64,000 nucleotides of DNA from Shimia sagamensis (lineage in GTDB: Bacteria > Pseudomonadota > Alphaproteobacteria > Rhodobacterales > Rhodobacteraceae): positions 118,508 through 182,507 of the forward strand of contig NZ_FXTY01000009.1 in the NCBI RefSeq assembly GCF_900182745.1, in the 5' to 3' direction. Made by a program: the position numbers and the translations under genes. Positions 34,717 through 45,617 of this stretch are shown one piece after another (position 1 is the stretch's first letter; each line of letters begins with the position of its first letter). The notes beneath the pieces are model-generated. The model was not told the origin of the DNA. It worked only from the letters and a program-made list of their open reading frames with translations, and ran no database searches.

Positions 34717-35961
34717 ATGAAAAAATCCGTATTCGCGGCCGCCGTTGTTGCGTCGCTTGTGGCATCCAACATTGCAAAGGCTGAACCTCAGGCAGAAGTT
34801 CTGCACTGGTGGACATCTGGCGGTGAAGCCAAATCTGTGGCTGTGCTACAGAAAGAATTTGCTGACAATGGCGGCACCTGGACCGACATGCCGGTGGCCG
34901 GTGGCGGCGGTGACGCGGCGATGACCGCGCTGCGTGCACGCGTGTTGTCGGGCAACGCGCCAACTGCTGTCCAGCTGAAAGGCCCTGCGATTGCCGAGTG
35001 GTACGAAGAGGGTGTTCTGGCTGACATTTCCGACGTTGCTGAAGCGCAAGGTTGGGCCGATGTTTTGCCTGCGTCCATCGCGGGTCACATGAAATGTGAA
35101 GGCACATGGTGCGCGGCGCCGGTAAACGTACACCGGATTGACTGGATCTGGGCCAATGCCGACATCCTGAAAGCCAACGACATCGCCATGCCCACCACTT
35201 GGGCGGAATTCAACACCGCAGCAGACACGCTGATGGCAGCGGGCATCATTCCTCTGGCCCACGGTGGTCAGGCTTGGCAAGACGCCACTGTGTTTGAAGC
35301 TGTGGCTCTGGGCCTAGGCGGCGCCGAGTTCTTCCAGAGCGCCTTTGTGGATCTGGACATGGACACGCTGAAGTCTGACAAAATGGTCGAAGTGTTTGAT
35401 CAGATGCGTAAGCTGCGCGGCTACGTAGATGGCAACTTCTCGGGCCGCGATTGGAACTTGGCAACTGCCATGGTTATGAACGGCGAAGCGGCGTTCCAGA
35501 TCATGGGCGACTGGGCCAAAGGTGAATTCCTTGCTGCGGGCAAAGTGCCAGGCGAAGATTTCCTCTGTGTGTCGACACCGGGCGATGGGTTCCTTTACAG
35601 CGTGGACAGCTTTGCCATGTTCAACGTGGACGGCGACGACAAGCAAAGCGGTCAGAAACTTCTGGCCGAGCTGATTGTTGGCAAGAGCTTCCAGAAAGTG
35701 TTCAACCTGAACAAAGGTTCGATCCCTGCACGGACCGATGTTGCTCTGGATGAGTTTGACTCCTGCGCCCATACGTCGGCGGCGGATATGGCCTCCAGCA
35801 ACAAAGAAGGCTCCCTGTTGCCAAGCTATGCCCACGGCATGGCGCTGCGCGGTGCACAGGCCGGTGCCATCACTGATGTTGTGACAGCCCACTTCAACTC
35901 GGACATGTCTTCGGCTGACGCCGTTCAGATGCTGGCCGACGCGATCGCCAACTCGATGTAA
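34717..35961 (+). CDS. gtsA: Sugar ABC transporter substrate-binding protein (glucose/mannose type)
   Basis: A 414-residue periplasmic binding protein with a signal peptide (residues 1-22, cleavage after AKA). The mature opening EVLHWWTSGGEAKSVAVLQKEF and the segment MPVAGGGGDAAMTALRARVLSGNAPTAVQ closely follow Pseudomonas GtsA-type glucose-binding proteins of the extracellular-binding-protein family 1. Trp-rich segments (GTWCAAPVNVHRIDWIW) fit sugar stacking. It is the first gene of a four-gene importer operon and has GGAGG before the ATG. The exact sugar is inference from family and context. Confidence 0.88.
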   Translation: MKKSVFAAAVVASLVASNIAKAEPQAEVLHWWTSGGEAKSVAVLQKEFADNGGTWTDMPVAGGGGDAAMTALRARVLSGNAPTAVQLKGPAIAEWYEEGVLADISDVAEAQGWADVLPASIAGHMKCEGTWCAAPVNVHRIDWIWANADILKANDIAMPTTWAEFNTAADTLMAAGIIPLAHGGQAWQDATVFEAVALGLGGAEFFQSAFVDLDMDTLKSDKMVEVFDQMRKLRGYVDGNFSGRDWNLATAMVMNGEAAFQIMGDWAKGEFLAAGKVPGEDFLCVSTPGDGFLYSVDSFAMFNVDGDDKQSGQKLLAELIVGKSFQKVFNLNKGSIPARTDVALDEFDSCAHTSAADMASSNKEGSLLPSYAHGMALRGAQAGAITDVVTAHFNSDMSSADAVQMLADAIANSM

Positions 35962-35968
35962 TCTCCCA

Positions 35969-36001
35969 GCCCCGTTCCGAAGGTTTCTTTCGGGGCGGGG
36001 C
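35969..36001 (+). terminator. Intercistronic hairpin between binding protein and permease genes
   Basis: GCCCCG pairs with CGGGGC outside CCGAA/TTCGG around a short loop. No T-run follows. Such stems often stabilise or attenuate the message so that binding protein exceeds permease; that role is inference. Confidence 0.55.
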
Positions 36002-36023
36002 ACCTAAATAAAGGGTCGTTGTT

Positions 36024-36896
36024 ATGACCGAATGGCTTGAACGCCACGTGCCAAAGATGGTGCTTGCACCTTCTTTTGTGGCCGTCCTCATCTTTGTCTA
36101 TGGCTTTATCATCTGGACCGGTTGGGTGTCTCTGACCCGCTCCAAACTGATGCCGAAATACGAAATCAAAGGCGTCATTCAGTATGAACGCCTGTTTGCC
36201 TCCCCACGCTGGGACACGGCGATGGACAACCTGTTCATCTTTGGGGGGCTGTTTATCGGAATTTCCCTGATCCTCGGCTTGTTTTTGGCCATTCTGCTGG
36301 ATCAGAAAATCCGTGCGGAGGGTGTGCTGCGCACCATCTACCTCTACCCGATGGCACTTTCGATGATTGTGACCGGTACAGCCTGGAAATGGATCATGAA
36401 CCCGGGCCTGGGTATTGAGGCCACCGTGCGCAATTGGGGGTTCGAGAGTTTTACCTTCAACTGGATCACCGATCCGAAAATGGCAATTTACGCGGTTGTG
36501 ATTGCGGCCGTTTGGCAAGCCAGTGGCTTTGTGATGGCGCTGTTTTTGGCTGGGTTGCGCTCTGTTGATGAGGAAATCATCAAAGCCGCGCAGGTTGATG
36601 GCATTCCCACTTGGCGGATCTATTCGGCCATTATCATCCCGTCGATGGCACCGATTTTCCTGTCGGCCTTCATCGTGCTGGCGCACCTTGCGATCAAGAG
36701 CTTTGACCTTGTGATTGCGCTGACTGGCGGTGGTCCCGGCTACGCCACGGATCTGCCGGCAACCTATATGTATGCCATGGCGTTTTCGCGCGGTGACATT
36801 GGGCAAGCGGCCAGCTCTGCCATGGTCATGATGGGTGTCGTGTTCACCATTGTCGTGCCTTACCTGTACTCTGAATTGAGGGCGAAACATGACTGA
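36024..36896 (+). CDS. gtsB: Sugar ABC transporter permease 1
   Basis: A 290-residue inner-membrane permease of the MalF/UgpA type with about six helices. The EAA loop that docks to the ATPase is visible at about residues 183-215 (EEIIKAAQVDGIPTWRIY). It overlaps the second permease by eight bases, so the two are translationally coupled. Confidence 0.92.
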   Translation: MTEWLERHVPKMVLAPSFVAVLIFVYGFIIWTGWVSLTRSKLMPKYEIKGVIQYERLFASPRWDTAMDNLFIFGGLFIGISLILGLFLAILLDQKIRAEGVLRTIYLYPMALSMIVTGTAWKWIMNPGLGIEATVRNWGFESFTFNWITDPKMAIYAVVIAAVWQASGFVMALFLAGLRSVDEEIIKAAQVDGIPTWRIYSAIIIPSMAPIFLSAFIVLAHLAIKSFDLVIALTGGGPGYATDLPATYMYAMAFSRGDIGQAASSAMVMMGVVFTIVVPYLYSELRAKHD

Positions 36897-37782
36897 TTTC
36901 ACCCAGAATTATCACCCGCCACGCCGCAGCTTTGGCCAATTGGCTTTGCGTTGGTTGTTGTTTGCTCTGCTTGGGTTGTTTGCGCTGTTCTATCTGATGC
37001 CGCTGTTTGTGATGGTCACTACCTCACTCAAAAGCTTGGAGGAAATTCGTACGGGTTCACTTGTGGCCTTGCCGCGTGATGTGACCTTCGAAGCGTGGAG
37101 CACGGCGTGGTCGGGCACTTGTACCGGCGTGAAATGTGAAGGTCTTCGGCCGTATTTCTGGAACTCGGTGCTGATGACCGTTCCGGCGGTGTTCCTTGCC
37201 ACGTTGCTTGGTGCAGTGAATGGCTATGTGATTGCACAGTGGCGCTTCAAAGGGGCCAACTTGATTTTCGCGATGATGTTGTTTGGCTGCTTCATCCCGT
37301 TTCAAGTGGTTCTGCTGCCGATGGCCCGCAGCTTGGGCATTCTGGGATTGGCCGGGTCCATTCCAGGTCTGATCTTTGTGCATGTGATCTACGGGATTGG
37401 CTTCACCACGCTGTTTTTCCGCAACTACTATGTCACGATCCCAGCCGAGCTGACCAAAGCTGCTAAAGTCGACGGGGCTGGGTTCTTCCGGATCTTTTGG
37501 TCGATCTTCTTGCCGCTGTCGTTGCCCATCGTGGTTGTGACCGTGATCTGGCAGTTCACCAACATCTGGAACGACTTCCTCTTTGGGGTCAGTTTCAGCC
37601 AAGCGGGAACACAGCCGGTGACCGTGGCCCTCAACAACATCGTCAACTCCACCACAGGGGTGAAGGAATACAACGTCGATATGGCCGCTGCCATCATCGC
37701 CGCGCTTCCCACGCTGCTTGTCTATGTGGTGGCTGGCAAATATTTCATCCGCGGCCTGACCGCAGGCTCCGTGAAAGGTTAA
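36889..37782 (+). CDS. gtsC: Sugar ABC transporter permease 2
   Basis: A 297-residue inner-membrane permease of the MalG/UgpE type. Six helices are present and the EAA loop (AELTKAAKVDGAGFFRIF) is clear near residues 183-205. A soluble insert between helices 1 and 2 contains CTGVKCEG, whose two cysteines could pair in the periplasm. It ends five bases before the ATPase start codon. Confidence 0.92.
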   Translation: MTDFTQNYHPPRRSFGQLALRWLLFALLGLFALFYLMPLFVMVTTSLKSLEEIRTGSLVALPRDVTFEAWSTAWSGTCTGVKCEGLRPYFWNSVLMTVPAVFLATLLGAVNGYVIAQWRFKGANLIFAMMLFGCFIPFQVVLLPMARSLGILGLAGSIPGLIFVHVIYGIGFTTLFFRNYYVTIPAELTKAAKVDGAGFFRIFWSIFLPLSLPIVVVTVIWQFTNIWNDFLFGVSFSQAGTQPVTVALNNIVNSTTGVKEYNVDMAAAIIAALPTLLVYVVAGKYFIRGLTAGSVKG

Positions 37783-37786
37783 CCTC

Positions 37787-38884
37787 ATGGCACCCATTCT
37801 GGATATCAATAACCTCTACAAGAACTACGGTTCTGTCGAGATTCTCAAAGACATCAATGTGGCGATTGAGCCTGGTGATTTCCTTGTGTTGGTCGGCCCG
37901 TCGGGCTGCGGCAAGTCCACACTCCTGAACTGTATTGCAGGGCTTGAGCCGATCACCGGCGGCACTTTGTCGATTGGGGGCAAAGACATGACCCATGTCA
38001 GCCCCAAGGACCGCGACATCGCGATGGTGTTTCAATCTTATGCGCTTTATCCAACCATGTCGGTGGCCAAGAACATCACCTTTGGCATGAAAGTGCGTGG
38101 CGTGGATGCGGCGACACAGGAGAGCAAACTCAAAGAAGTGGCGAGCCAGTTGCAGATTGAGCAGCTGCTGCACCGTCGCCCGGGGCAGCTGTCCGGTGGT
38201 CAACGGCAACGTGTGGCGATGGGGCGGGCGCTGGTGCGTGATCCCAAGCTGTTCCTGTTTGACGAGCCGCTCTCAAACCTCGATGCGAAGCTGCGTGTTG
38301 AAATGCGCTCCGAAATCAAAAAACTGCACCAAAACCTTGGGGCCACTATGGTCTATGTAACCCACGATCAGATCGAAGCCATGACTTTGGCGACCAAGAT
38401 TGTGGTGCTCAAGGGCGGCGTTGTGCAGCAGATTGGCACGCCGGCGGAGATCTATAATCGTCCGGCCAACCTGTTTGTGGCGGACTTCATGGGCAGCCCG
38501 GCGATGAACCTGATCCCGGCGAAGGCCAGCAAGAACGGCAGCGGAACGCAGATTGAGATCGCGCGGGATGGTGCCGCACCCTTGGTGCTGACCGACACTC
38601 ATGCGGAGAACCTGCCGCAGGATGTGATCTTGGGCCTGCGGCCTGAGGACATCGCCGAAGCGGGGTTCCGCGCTGGTGAAGATGTGCAGGTGGCTGAGTG
38701 TCATATCGACATGGTGGAACCGGCAGGCGCGGATACGTTTGTGGTCTCTGAACTTGGTGGCAAACAGGTTACGGCGCGCTTGCACGCGGAAACCGGAGCC
38801 GAGTCCGGCAAAGCGCTGTCTTTAGCGTTTGATTTGAGCAAAGTGTCCTACTTTGCCCCGGGCAGTGGTGAGCGGCTGAACTAA
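37787..38884 (+). CDS. gtsD: Sugar ABC transporter ATP-binding protein (MalK/UgpC type)
   Basis: A 365-residue ATPase with Walker A GPSGCGKST, Q-loop MVFQSYALYP, signature LSGGQRQR, Walker B LFLFDEP and switch His in YVTHDQIEAM. The C-terminal TOBE/OB regulatory domain (about residues 235-365) marks it as a CUT1 sugar-type subunit. It is the last gene of the importer operon and is closed by a strong two-way terminator. Confidence 0.94.
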   Translation: MAPILDINNLYKNYGSVEILKDINVAIEPGDFLVLVGPSGCGKSTLLNCIAGLEPITGGTLSIGGKDMTHVSPKDRDIAMVFQSYALYPTMSVAKNITFGMKVRGVDAATQESKLKEVASQLQIEQLLHRRPGQLSGGQRQRVAMGRALVRDPKLFLFDEPLSNLDAKLRVEMRSEIKKLHQNLGATMVYVTHDQIEAMTLATKIVVLKGGVVQQIGTPAEIYNRPANLFVADFMGSPAMNLIPAKASKNGSGTQIEIARDGAAPLVLTDTHAENLPQDVILGLRPEDIAEAGFRAGEDVQVAECHIDMVEPAGADTFVVSELGGKQVTARLHAETGAESGKALSLAFDLSKVSYFAPGSGERLN

Positions 38885-38903
38885 GTCGGTATCGATTGAA
38901 AAC

Positions 38904-38938
38904 AAAAAGCCCGCTTGGTTTTGCCAAGCGGGCTTTTT
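38904..38938. terminator. Bidirectional terminator between gtsD and the chemoreceptor gene
   Basis: AAAAAGCCCGCTTGG and CCAAGCGGGCTTTTT are perfect 15-base arms around TTTTG. The A-run and T-run at the ends let it work on both strands for the two converging genes. Confidence 0.9.
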
Positions 38939-38956
38939 GTTTGCGTACCGAGCACT

Positions 38957-41215
38957 TTACGCACTCAGGCGTTCCTCATCTTCGAACGCGTCCGGCACCT
39001 CAGCCTGTTCCGCGCCCTCCATGTCAAAGCGGGCGACAATACCGGAGAGGCTTTGCGCTTCGGCCAGTAGCATTTGACTTGAGGCCGCGGCCTCCTCGGC
39101 CATGGCGGTGTTTTGCTGTGTCACCGAGTCCAGTTCGCGCATCGAGGTATTGATGCTTTCCAGACCTGCGGATTGGGTGCGCACACCATCGGATATCTCG
39201 GTCACCAGATCGGACACAGAGGTGACCTGGGTGATGATGTTGGACAGGGCTTCACCTGCACGCCCCACCATATCCACCCCGTTGGAGACATGGTCTTCGC
39301 TGGCGCTGGTGAGTTTTTGAATTTGCCCTGCGGCGGTGGAGGCACGTTGTGCCAGGGCACGGACCTCGGAGGCCACGACGGCAAACCCGCTGCCAGCGCT
39401 GCCCGCGCGGGCGGCTTCGACACCGGCGTTGAGCGCAAGCAGGTTGGTTTGGAAGGCGATGTCATCAATCACGCCGATGATTTGCGTGATTTCGCTCGAC
39501 GCGGTTTGGATTTGATCCATGGCTTCCACGGCGGAGGACACCACATCACGGCTGTTTTCTGCCTCACCACGGGCGGTTTGCATGACGCCGTCAACCCGTG
39601 TGGCGCGGTCCGCAGTGGCTTTCACGCCATCAGACAGCGCGTTTACAGCGTTGGCGGTGTCCTCAAGTGTGGCAGCGGCGCTTTCAGTGCGCTTTTCCAT
39701 CACTGTTGCTGAGGATTTCTGCTCGTCGGAGTATTGGCCAACGTGCTGGGAGGCTTCGACAATGTCAGACATCAAGTCGCGCAGATTGGCCAGGCTGCGG
39801 TTAAAGTTCTCCCGCAGGATTTCGTAGTCGGCCACAAATGGCGTGTCTATGTCACAGGCCAGATTGCCGCGCTCCAGTTCAGACAATGCTTCGCTCATGG
39901 TTTCGACAACATCAGCAGTTTTGCGCGCGGATTCAGCTTCGCGCTCGGAGGCTTCATCAGCTCGTTTGAGTTTGTCGCGAAAGTCACCCATGGTGCGGGC
40001 CAAATCGCCAAGTTCGTCACCGCGTTCTTCGCCTGAAATGTCGATGTCGTAGTCACCTTCTGCCAAGGCATTTGTCACGCCACGCAGGGCTTGAATGGGT
40101 TTGGTGACACGGCTGGCGGCGATCCAAGAGACAATGATGGCGATGACCACAGAGGCCGCGATCATGGCGATGGCAATCATGCGGATTTGATGCACGGCTG
40201 CAAAGGCGGTGTCGTGGTCGGTTTCCATCACCAAAGACCAGTTGAAGCCGGGCACCTGCATGGGTTTGACCAAGCCGATCACATCGATGTTGGCAACGGA
40301 TTCGACCGATTCAAAGAACGTGTCTTCGTGGGCTTGGGCGGCGACGATATGGGGCGCTTGCGGCAGTTGGGTAGAGACTTCAAACTGACCTTCGATCAGC
40401 GAGGGGCTGCGTGCGGTTCCGTCTGCGCCAACCAGGAAAAGGTTTTGATGGCCGCTGTCGTCCAGATTGGTGGACAAAGCGCTCGCAATGCGGGCGCTGG
40501 AGAGTTGCACCGCCAGAACGCCTGCGATGGTTTTCTTCTTGCTCAGGATTGGGATTGCGAGAAAGGCGCCGGCATCGCCGCCGGTGATCTCATAAGCGGC
40601 AAAATCAGAGGTGCTGATCTCGCCTGGCTTCGAATTGATCGCCGCTTTGAAAACTTGCCCCAATCCGGACTCGGCGTAGGCACCCTTGGAAAAGTCTTGA
40701 GCAAAGTCATCCTGCTTCATCACCGTGTAGAGCAGACGGCCTTCGGTGTTGAACAGGTAGATGTCTTCATAGCCGTTGAGGTTCAAGGAGCGCAGGAAGG
40801 TTGGATGATAACTGTTGTGGGATTGGCTGTAGTATTGCCCATCTCCCGGATCCACCAGCTTGGCGCGCTCGCCCACAGGATTGGGGTTATTGGTGATGTA
40901 TGTGTCGGTGAGATATTTGAGAGGGTCGTCGGCCTCAATCATGCCAATCACACGGTCAAAATTGCTGATCGCGCGGAAGGTGGTGGGCTGATCGGCATTC
41001 ATCACCAAATCACGCCGCACCGCATCAATCAAAGCCGCAATGGCCTGTTTGCCGGCGTTGGCGGTGGTTTCGTGGGAGGCATAGACATTCTGGCGAATGT
41101 TTTGCTCTGCCATACGATAAACAAGAAAGGACACGGTAACCAGAAACGTGGCTGTCAACGCCACCATCACAAGGGGTAGCTTCAGCGAAAGCGACAGCTT
41201 TTTGGCTCTGAACAT
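38957..41215 (-). CDS. Methyl-accepting chemotaxis protein with Cache sensor
   Basis: A 752-residue chemoreceptor. The first membrane helix lies at about residues 13-35, followed by a large periplasmic double-Cache-type region (to about residue 335). A second helix near 345-370, HAMP domain and cytoplasmic hairpin follow. The conserved tip [22 protein letters not shown] is present. It ends FEDEERLSA with no WxxF-type CheR-docking pentapeptide, unlike the receptor in the che operon. It is not linked to the che genes, and the ligand is unknown. Neighbouring sugar and amino-acid genes hint at nutrient sensing only by position. Confidence 0.92.
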   Translation of the reverse strand: MFRAKKLSLSLKLPLVMVALTATFLVTVSFLVYRMAEQNIRQNVYASHETTANAGKQAIAALIDAVRRDLVMNADQPTTFRAISNFDRVIGMIEADDPLKYLTDTYITNNPNPVGERAKLVDPGDGQYYSQSHNSYHPTFLRSLNLNGYEDIYLFNTEGRLLYTVMKQDDFAQDFSKGAYAESGLGQVFKAAINSKPGEISTSDFAAYEITGGDAGAFLAIPILSKKKTIAGVLAVQLSSARIASALSTNLDDSGHQNLFLVGADGTARSPSLIEGQFEVSTQLPQAPHIVAAQAHEDTFFESVESVANIDVIGLVKPMQVPGFNWSLVMETDHDTAFAAVHQIRMIAIAMIAASVVIAIIVSWIAASRVTKPIQALRGVTNALAEGDYDIDISGEERGDELGDLARTMGDFRDKLKRADEASEREAESARKTADVVETMSEALSELERGNLACDIDTPFVADYEILRENFNRSLANLRDLMSDIVEASQHVGQYSDEQKSSATVMEKRTESAAATLEDTANAVNALSDGVKATADRATRVDGVMQTARGEAENSRDVVSSAVEAMDQIQTASSEITQIIGVIDDIAFQTNLLALNAGVEAARAGSAGSGFAVVASEVRALAQRASTAAGQIQKLTSASEDHVSNGVDMVGRAGEALSNIITQVTSVSDLVTEISDGVRTQSAGLESINTSMRELDSVTQQNTAMAEEAAASSQMLLAEAQSLSGIVARFDMEGAEQAEVPDAFEDEERLSA

Positions 41216-41409
41216 TTTTTGCTCCTCACAAAATGTCTCATCGCCCGGGTTTCCTCGGGGTCCTCAATCGTTAGCCACATAATCCCTTCGAAGTGCTTAA
41301 GGGTAAATTTGAGTTGAAAAATAACGCCTTTCAGCGTGGTTTGGGGCGGGATCGTGGAATGGTTGCTTTGTTAAGTTATTGGGGCGAAAGGAAATTCTGC
41401 GGCACAGCG

Positions 41410-41874
41410 TCAGGGAATACGCACCCGTTCGACAAACTTCTTGAGGGCAAACCGGGAGCGGATGGCGCGAATGCCGGGTACGCGCATCAATTTTGATTGC
41501 AGAAAAGTCTCAAATTCTTCAAGGCTTTCCACCCAAATCTCCAGTTGGAAGTCCATCGCGCCGGTCATCAATGTGCCGGTGACAACTTCATCAAAGCGGG
41601 CCACTTCTTTCTGAAAATTTGAAATAGCGTCCGCATCTTGACGCTCCAGCTCGACATTCACATAGGCGGTGATGCCAAAGCCGGCGGTCATGCGGTTGAT
41701 GCGCAGCGTGTAGCCGGCGATCAGCCCGCTGTCTTGCAGCTGTTTCAGGCGGCGCTTGCAGGGCGTGGCAGAGAGCCCCACGCGGTCGGCAATTTGCACC
41801 ACAGACATGCGGCCATCCTCACAAAGTGCGCGGATGATTTTGCGGTCAATTTCGTCTATAGTGATTTTCGCCAC
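41410..41874 (-). CDS. Lrp/AsnC-family regulator
   Basis: A 154-residue regulator with an N-terminal AsnC-type HTH (about residues 8-55, DEIDRKIIRALCEDGRMSVVQIADRVGLS) and a C-terminal RAM ligand-binding domain. It is divergent from the branched-chain oxoacid dehydrogenase operon. In Pseudomonas, BkdR, an Lrp homologue, activates bkd from the same position, so it is probably a BkdR-like activator responding to branched-chain amino acids. This is inference from synteny. Confidence 0.92.
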   Translation of the reverse strand: MAKITIDEIDRKIIRALCEDGRMSVVQIADRVGLSATPCKRRLKQLQDSGLIAGYTLRINRMTAGFGITAYVNVELERQDADAISNFQKEVARFDEVVTGTLMTGAMDFQLEIWVESLEEFETFLQSKLMRVPGIRAIRSRFALKKFVERVRIP

Positions 41875-41937
41875 AGTTTCCTCCTAGATGGACTTTTCCG
41901 ACTAACATTTCGCAAATACGCTAGGAGAACGCCGTTT

Positions 41938-41974
41938 TTCAACCCGGATTGTTGGCTAAACTAGCAGGGTTGAA
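41938..41974. promoter_or_regulatory. Inverted repeat in the lrp-bkd promoter region
   Basis: TTCAACCC and GGGTTGAA are perfect 8-base arms separated by 21 bases. The loose palindrome ATTT-CGC-AAAT lies nearby at 41907-41917. Either could serve the Lrp-type regulator; this is inference. Confidence 0.4.
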
Positions 41975-42090
41975 TAATTCTCGCTGGCAGGCGGGGGTGT
42001 CGGTTGTGCTGTCCGTCCCTGAGCCCCTGCGTGGGTCAACGTGACAGATCAATCGTGACTCCCGGTGTCAGCCCCACTTCAGAAAGGTGA

Positions 42091-43329
<1,239 letters not shown>

Positions 43330-43331
43330 TC

Positions 43332-44345
43332 ATGGCGCAGATGACAATGATTGAAGCTATCCGTGAGGCCCACGATGTGGCCATGGCGGCGGATGACAAA
43401 GTGGTGGTGTTTGGCGAAGACGTCGGTTTTTTTGGTGGTGTGTTCCGCTGTACTGCCGGGTTGCAGGAGAAATACGGCAAGTCCCGTTGTTTTGACGCGC
43501 CGATCAATGAGAGCGGCATTGTCGGCACGGCCATTGGCATGGCGGCTTATGGGCTTAAGCCAGTGATCGAGATTCAGTTCGCGGATTATGTGTATCCGGC
43601 CTATGATCAGATTGTGTCGGAGGCGGCACGTTTGCGGCACCGCTCCAATGGTGATTTCACCTGTCCTTTGGTGATCCGCATGCCTACCGGTGGCGGTATT
43701 TTTGGTGGGCAGACTCACAGCCAGAGCCCAGAAGCGATTTTCACCCATGTATCGGGTTTGAAAGTAGTGATCCCGTCCAATCCACGCGACGCCAAAGGCC
43801 TGTTGCTGGCGGCGATTGCGGACCCGGATCCGGTGATCTTTTTGGAGCCGAAGCGGCTCTATAACGGGCCGTTTGATGGGCATCACGACAAGCCGATTGA
43901 AAGCTGGAAGAAGCACCCTCAGGGGAATGTGCCGGATGGGGACGAGATTGTTCCGCTGGGCAAGGCGCATATTCAGCGTGAAGGCGCGGATGTGACGGTT
44001 TTGGCCTATGGCACGATGGTTTACGTGGCCGAAGCTGCGGCTAAGGAAACCGGAGTAGACGCGGAGGTGATCGACTTGCGCACGCTGATGCCGCTGGACT
44101 TGGACACCATTGTTGAAAGCGTGAAGAAAACCGGACGTTGTGTGGTTGTGCATGAGGCGACACGCACCTCGGGCTTTGGTGGCGAGCTGATGAGCCTCGT
44201 ACAAGAAGCCTGTTTCTATCATCTTGAAGCGCCAATGATCCGGGTGACCGGATGGGACACGCCGTATCCGCATGCGCAGGAGTGGGAGTATTTCCCGGGA
44301 CCTGGTCGGGTTGGTGAAGCGCTGCGCAAAGTCATGAAGGACTGA
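43332..44345 (+). CDS. bkdA2: Branched-chain 2-oxoacid dehydrogenase E1 beta subunit
   Basis: A 337-residue transketolase-type partner of E1 alpha. The segments VVVFGEDVGFFGGVFRCTAGL, PINESGIVGTAIGMA and EIQFADYVYPAYDQI are characteristic of E1 beta. Full length. It starts two bases after E1 alpha and ends three bases before E2, so the subunits are made together. Confidence 0.95.
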   Translation: MAQMTMIEAIREAHDVAMAADDKVVVFGEDVGFFGGVFRCTAGLQEKYGKSRCFDAPINESGIVGTAIGMAAYGLKPVIEIQFADYVYPAYDQIVSEAARLRHRSNGDFTCPLVIRMPTGGGIFGGQTHSQSPEAIFTHVSGLKVVIPSNPRDAKGLLLAAIADPDPVIFLEPKRLYNGPFDGHHDKPIESWKKHPQGNVPDGDEIVPLGKAHIQREGADVTVLAYGTMVYVAEAAAKETGVDAEVIDLRTLMPLDLDTIVESVKKTGRCVVVHEATRTSGFGGELMSLVQEACFYHLEAPMIRVTGWDTPYPHAQEWEYFPGPGRVGEALRKVMKD

Positions 44346-44348
44346 GCC

Positions 44349-45617
44349 ATGGGAGTATTTGCAATCCGTTTGCCCGACGTTGGAGAGGGCATTGCTGAGG
44401 CCGAGCTGGTCGAATGGCACGTAAAAGTTGGCGATGTGGTGCGTGAAGATGACGTGCTTGCCGCCGTGATGACCGATAAGGCTGCTGTGGAAGTGCCCTC
44501 GTCTGTGGATGGTAAGGTGCTGGCGCTGGGCGGTGAGATTGGCGACATGATCGCCATTGGTGCCGTGTTGATCCGCATCGAAGTGGACGGCGAAGGTAAC
44601 GAGAGTGGCGTGGCGGAAGACACTGTTGCGGTACCGGTTGAGGACAAGCCTGCGGGTGTTGAGCCTGCGGCCAAGCGTGAACCAAAACCAGCGGCGAAGC
44701 CTGCGGCGGCTCCTGTAGCGGCAGTACCGGTGAAGCGTGCGGCGGGCACCAAGCCATTGGCGTCGCCTTCTGTCCGCGCGCGCGCACGGGAAGAAGGGGT
44801 TGATTTGCGTCAGGTGACGGGGTCCGGTGCGGCGGGGCGGATCAGCCATGGTGACTTGGACAACTGGATTGCTTCCGGTGGCATTCAGCAGGGCACTGTG
44901 GTGCGAGGGCAGAACACCGGCGTGGAAGAGGTGCGCGTGATTGGCATGCGCCGCAAGATCGCCGAGAAGATGGCGATCTCCAAACGGCAAATTCCGCATA
45001 TCACTATTGTGGAAGAGGTTGAGATGTCGGCGCTGGAAGACCTGCGTGCGGCGCTTAATGCCAAACACAAAGGGGAGCGGGCGAAGCTGACGTTGTTGCC
45101 GTTCCTGATGCGGGCGATTGTTGAAGCGGTGCGCGAGCAGCCAGAGCTGAATGCGCGCTATGATGATGAGGCTGGTGTGATCCATCGCCACGGTGGGGTG
45201 CATGTGGGCATCGCCACGCAGACCCCAAACGGCTTGAACGTGCCGGTGGTGAAACATGCGGAGGCGGGCAGCCTGTGGGACAATGCAGAAACTGTGTCAC
45301 GGTTGGCGCAAGAGGCACGGGACGGCACCATCAAACGCGATGAGTTGTCCGGTGGCACGATCACCATCACTTCGTTGGGACCGTTGGGCGCGATCGCCAC
45401 AACGCCAATCATCAACCATCCTGAGGTGGCCATTGTGGGCGTGAACAAGATGCAGATCCGTCCTGTTTGGGATGGGCAACAATTTCAGCCGCGAAAGATG
45501 ATGAACATCTCCTGCAGTTTTGATCACCGGGTGATCGACGGCTGGGATGCGGCTGTGTTTGTGCAAAAAATTAAAACCCTGCTGGAAACACCAGCGATGC
45601 TGTTTGTTGAGGGCTAA
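44349..45617 (+). CDS. bkdB: Branched-chain 2-oxoacid dehydrogenase E2 (dihydrolipoyl acyltransferase)
   Basis: A 422-residue core of the complex. One lipoyl domain is present (residues 1-80, lipoyl Lys44 in MTDKAAVE), followed by an Ala/Pro/Lys-rich linker. The E1/E3-binding domain (SPSVRARAREEGVDLRQV) and the catalytic domain ending SCSFDHRVIDGWDAA with the active-site His complete it. E3 starts on the next base after the stop. Confidence 0.95.
   Translation: MGVFAIRLPDVGEGIAEAELVEWHVKVGDVVREDDVLAAVMTDKAAVEVPSSVDGKVLALGGEIGDMIAIGAVLIRIEVDGEGNESGVAEDTVAVPVEDKPAGVEPAAKREPKPAAKPAAAPVAAVPVKRAAGTKPLASPSVRARAREEGVDLRQVTGSGAAGRISHGDLDNWIASGGIQQGTVVRGQNTGVEEVRVIGMRRKIAEKMAISKRQIPHITIVEEVEMSALEDLRAALNAKHKGERAKLTLLPFLMRAIVEAVREQPELNARYDDEAGVIHRHGGVHVGIATQTPNGLNVPVVKHAEAGSLWDNAETVSRLAQEARDGTIKRDELSGGTITITSLGPLGAIATTPIINHPEVAIVGVNKMQIRPVWDGQQFQPRKMMNISCSFDHRVIDGWDAAVFVQKIKTLLETPAMLFVEG

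Noticed and set aside
41881..41927. CTCCTAG/CTAGGAG inverted pair upstream of the Lrp-type gene
   Set aside because: The left arm is simply the ribosome site of the Lrp-type gene on the minus strand and the arms are 33 bases apart.
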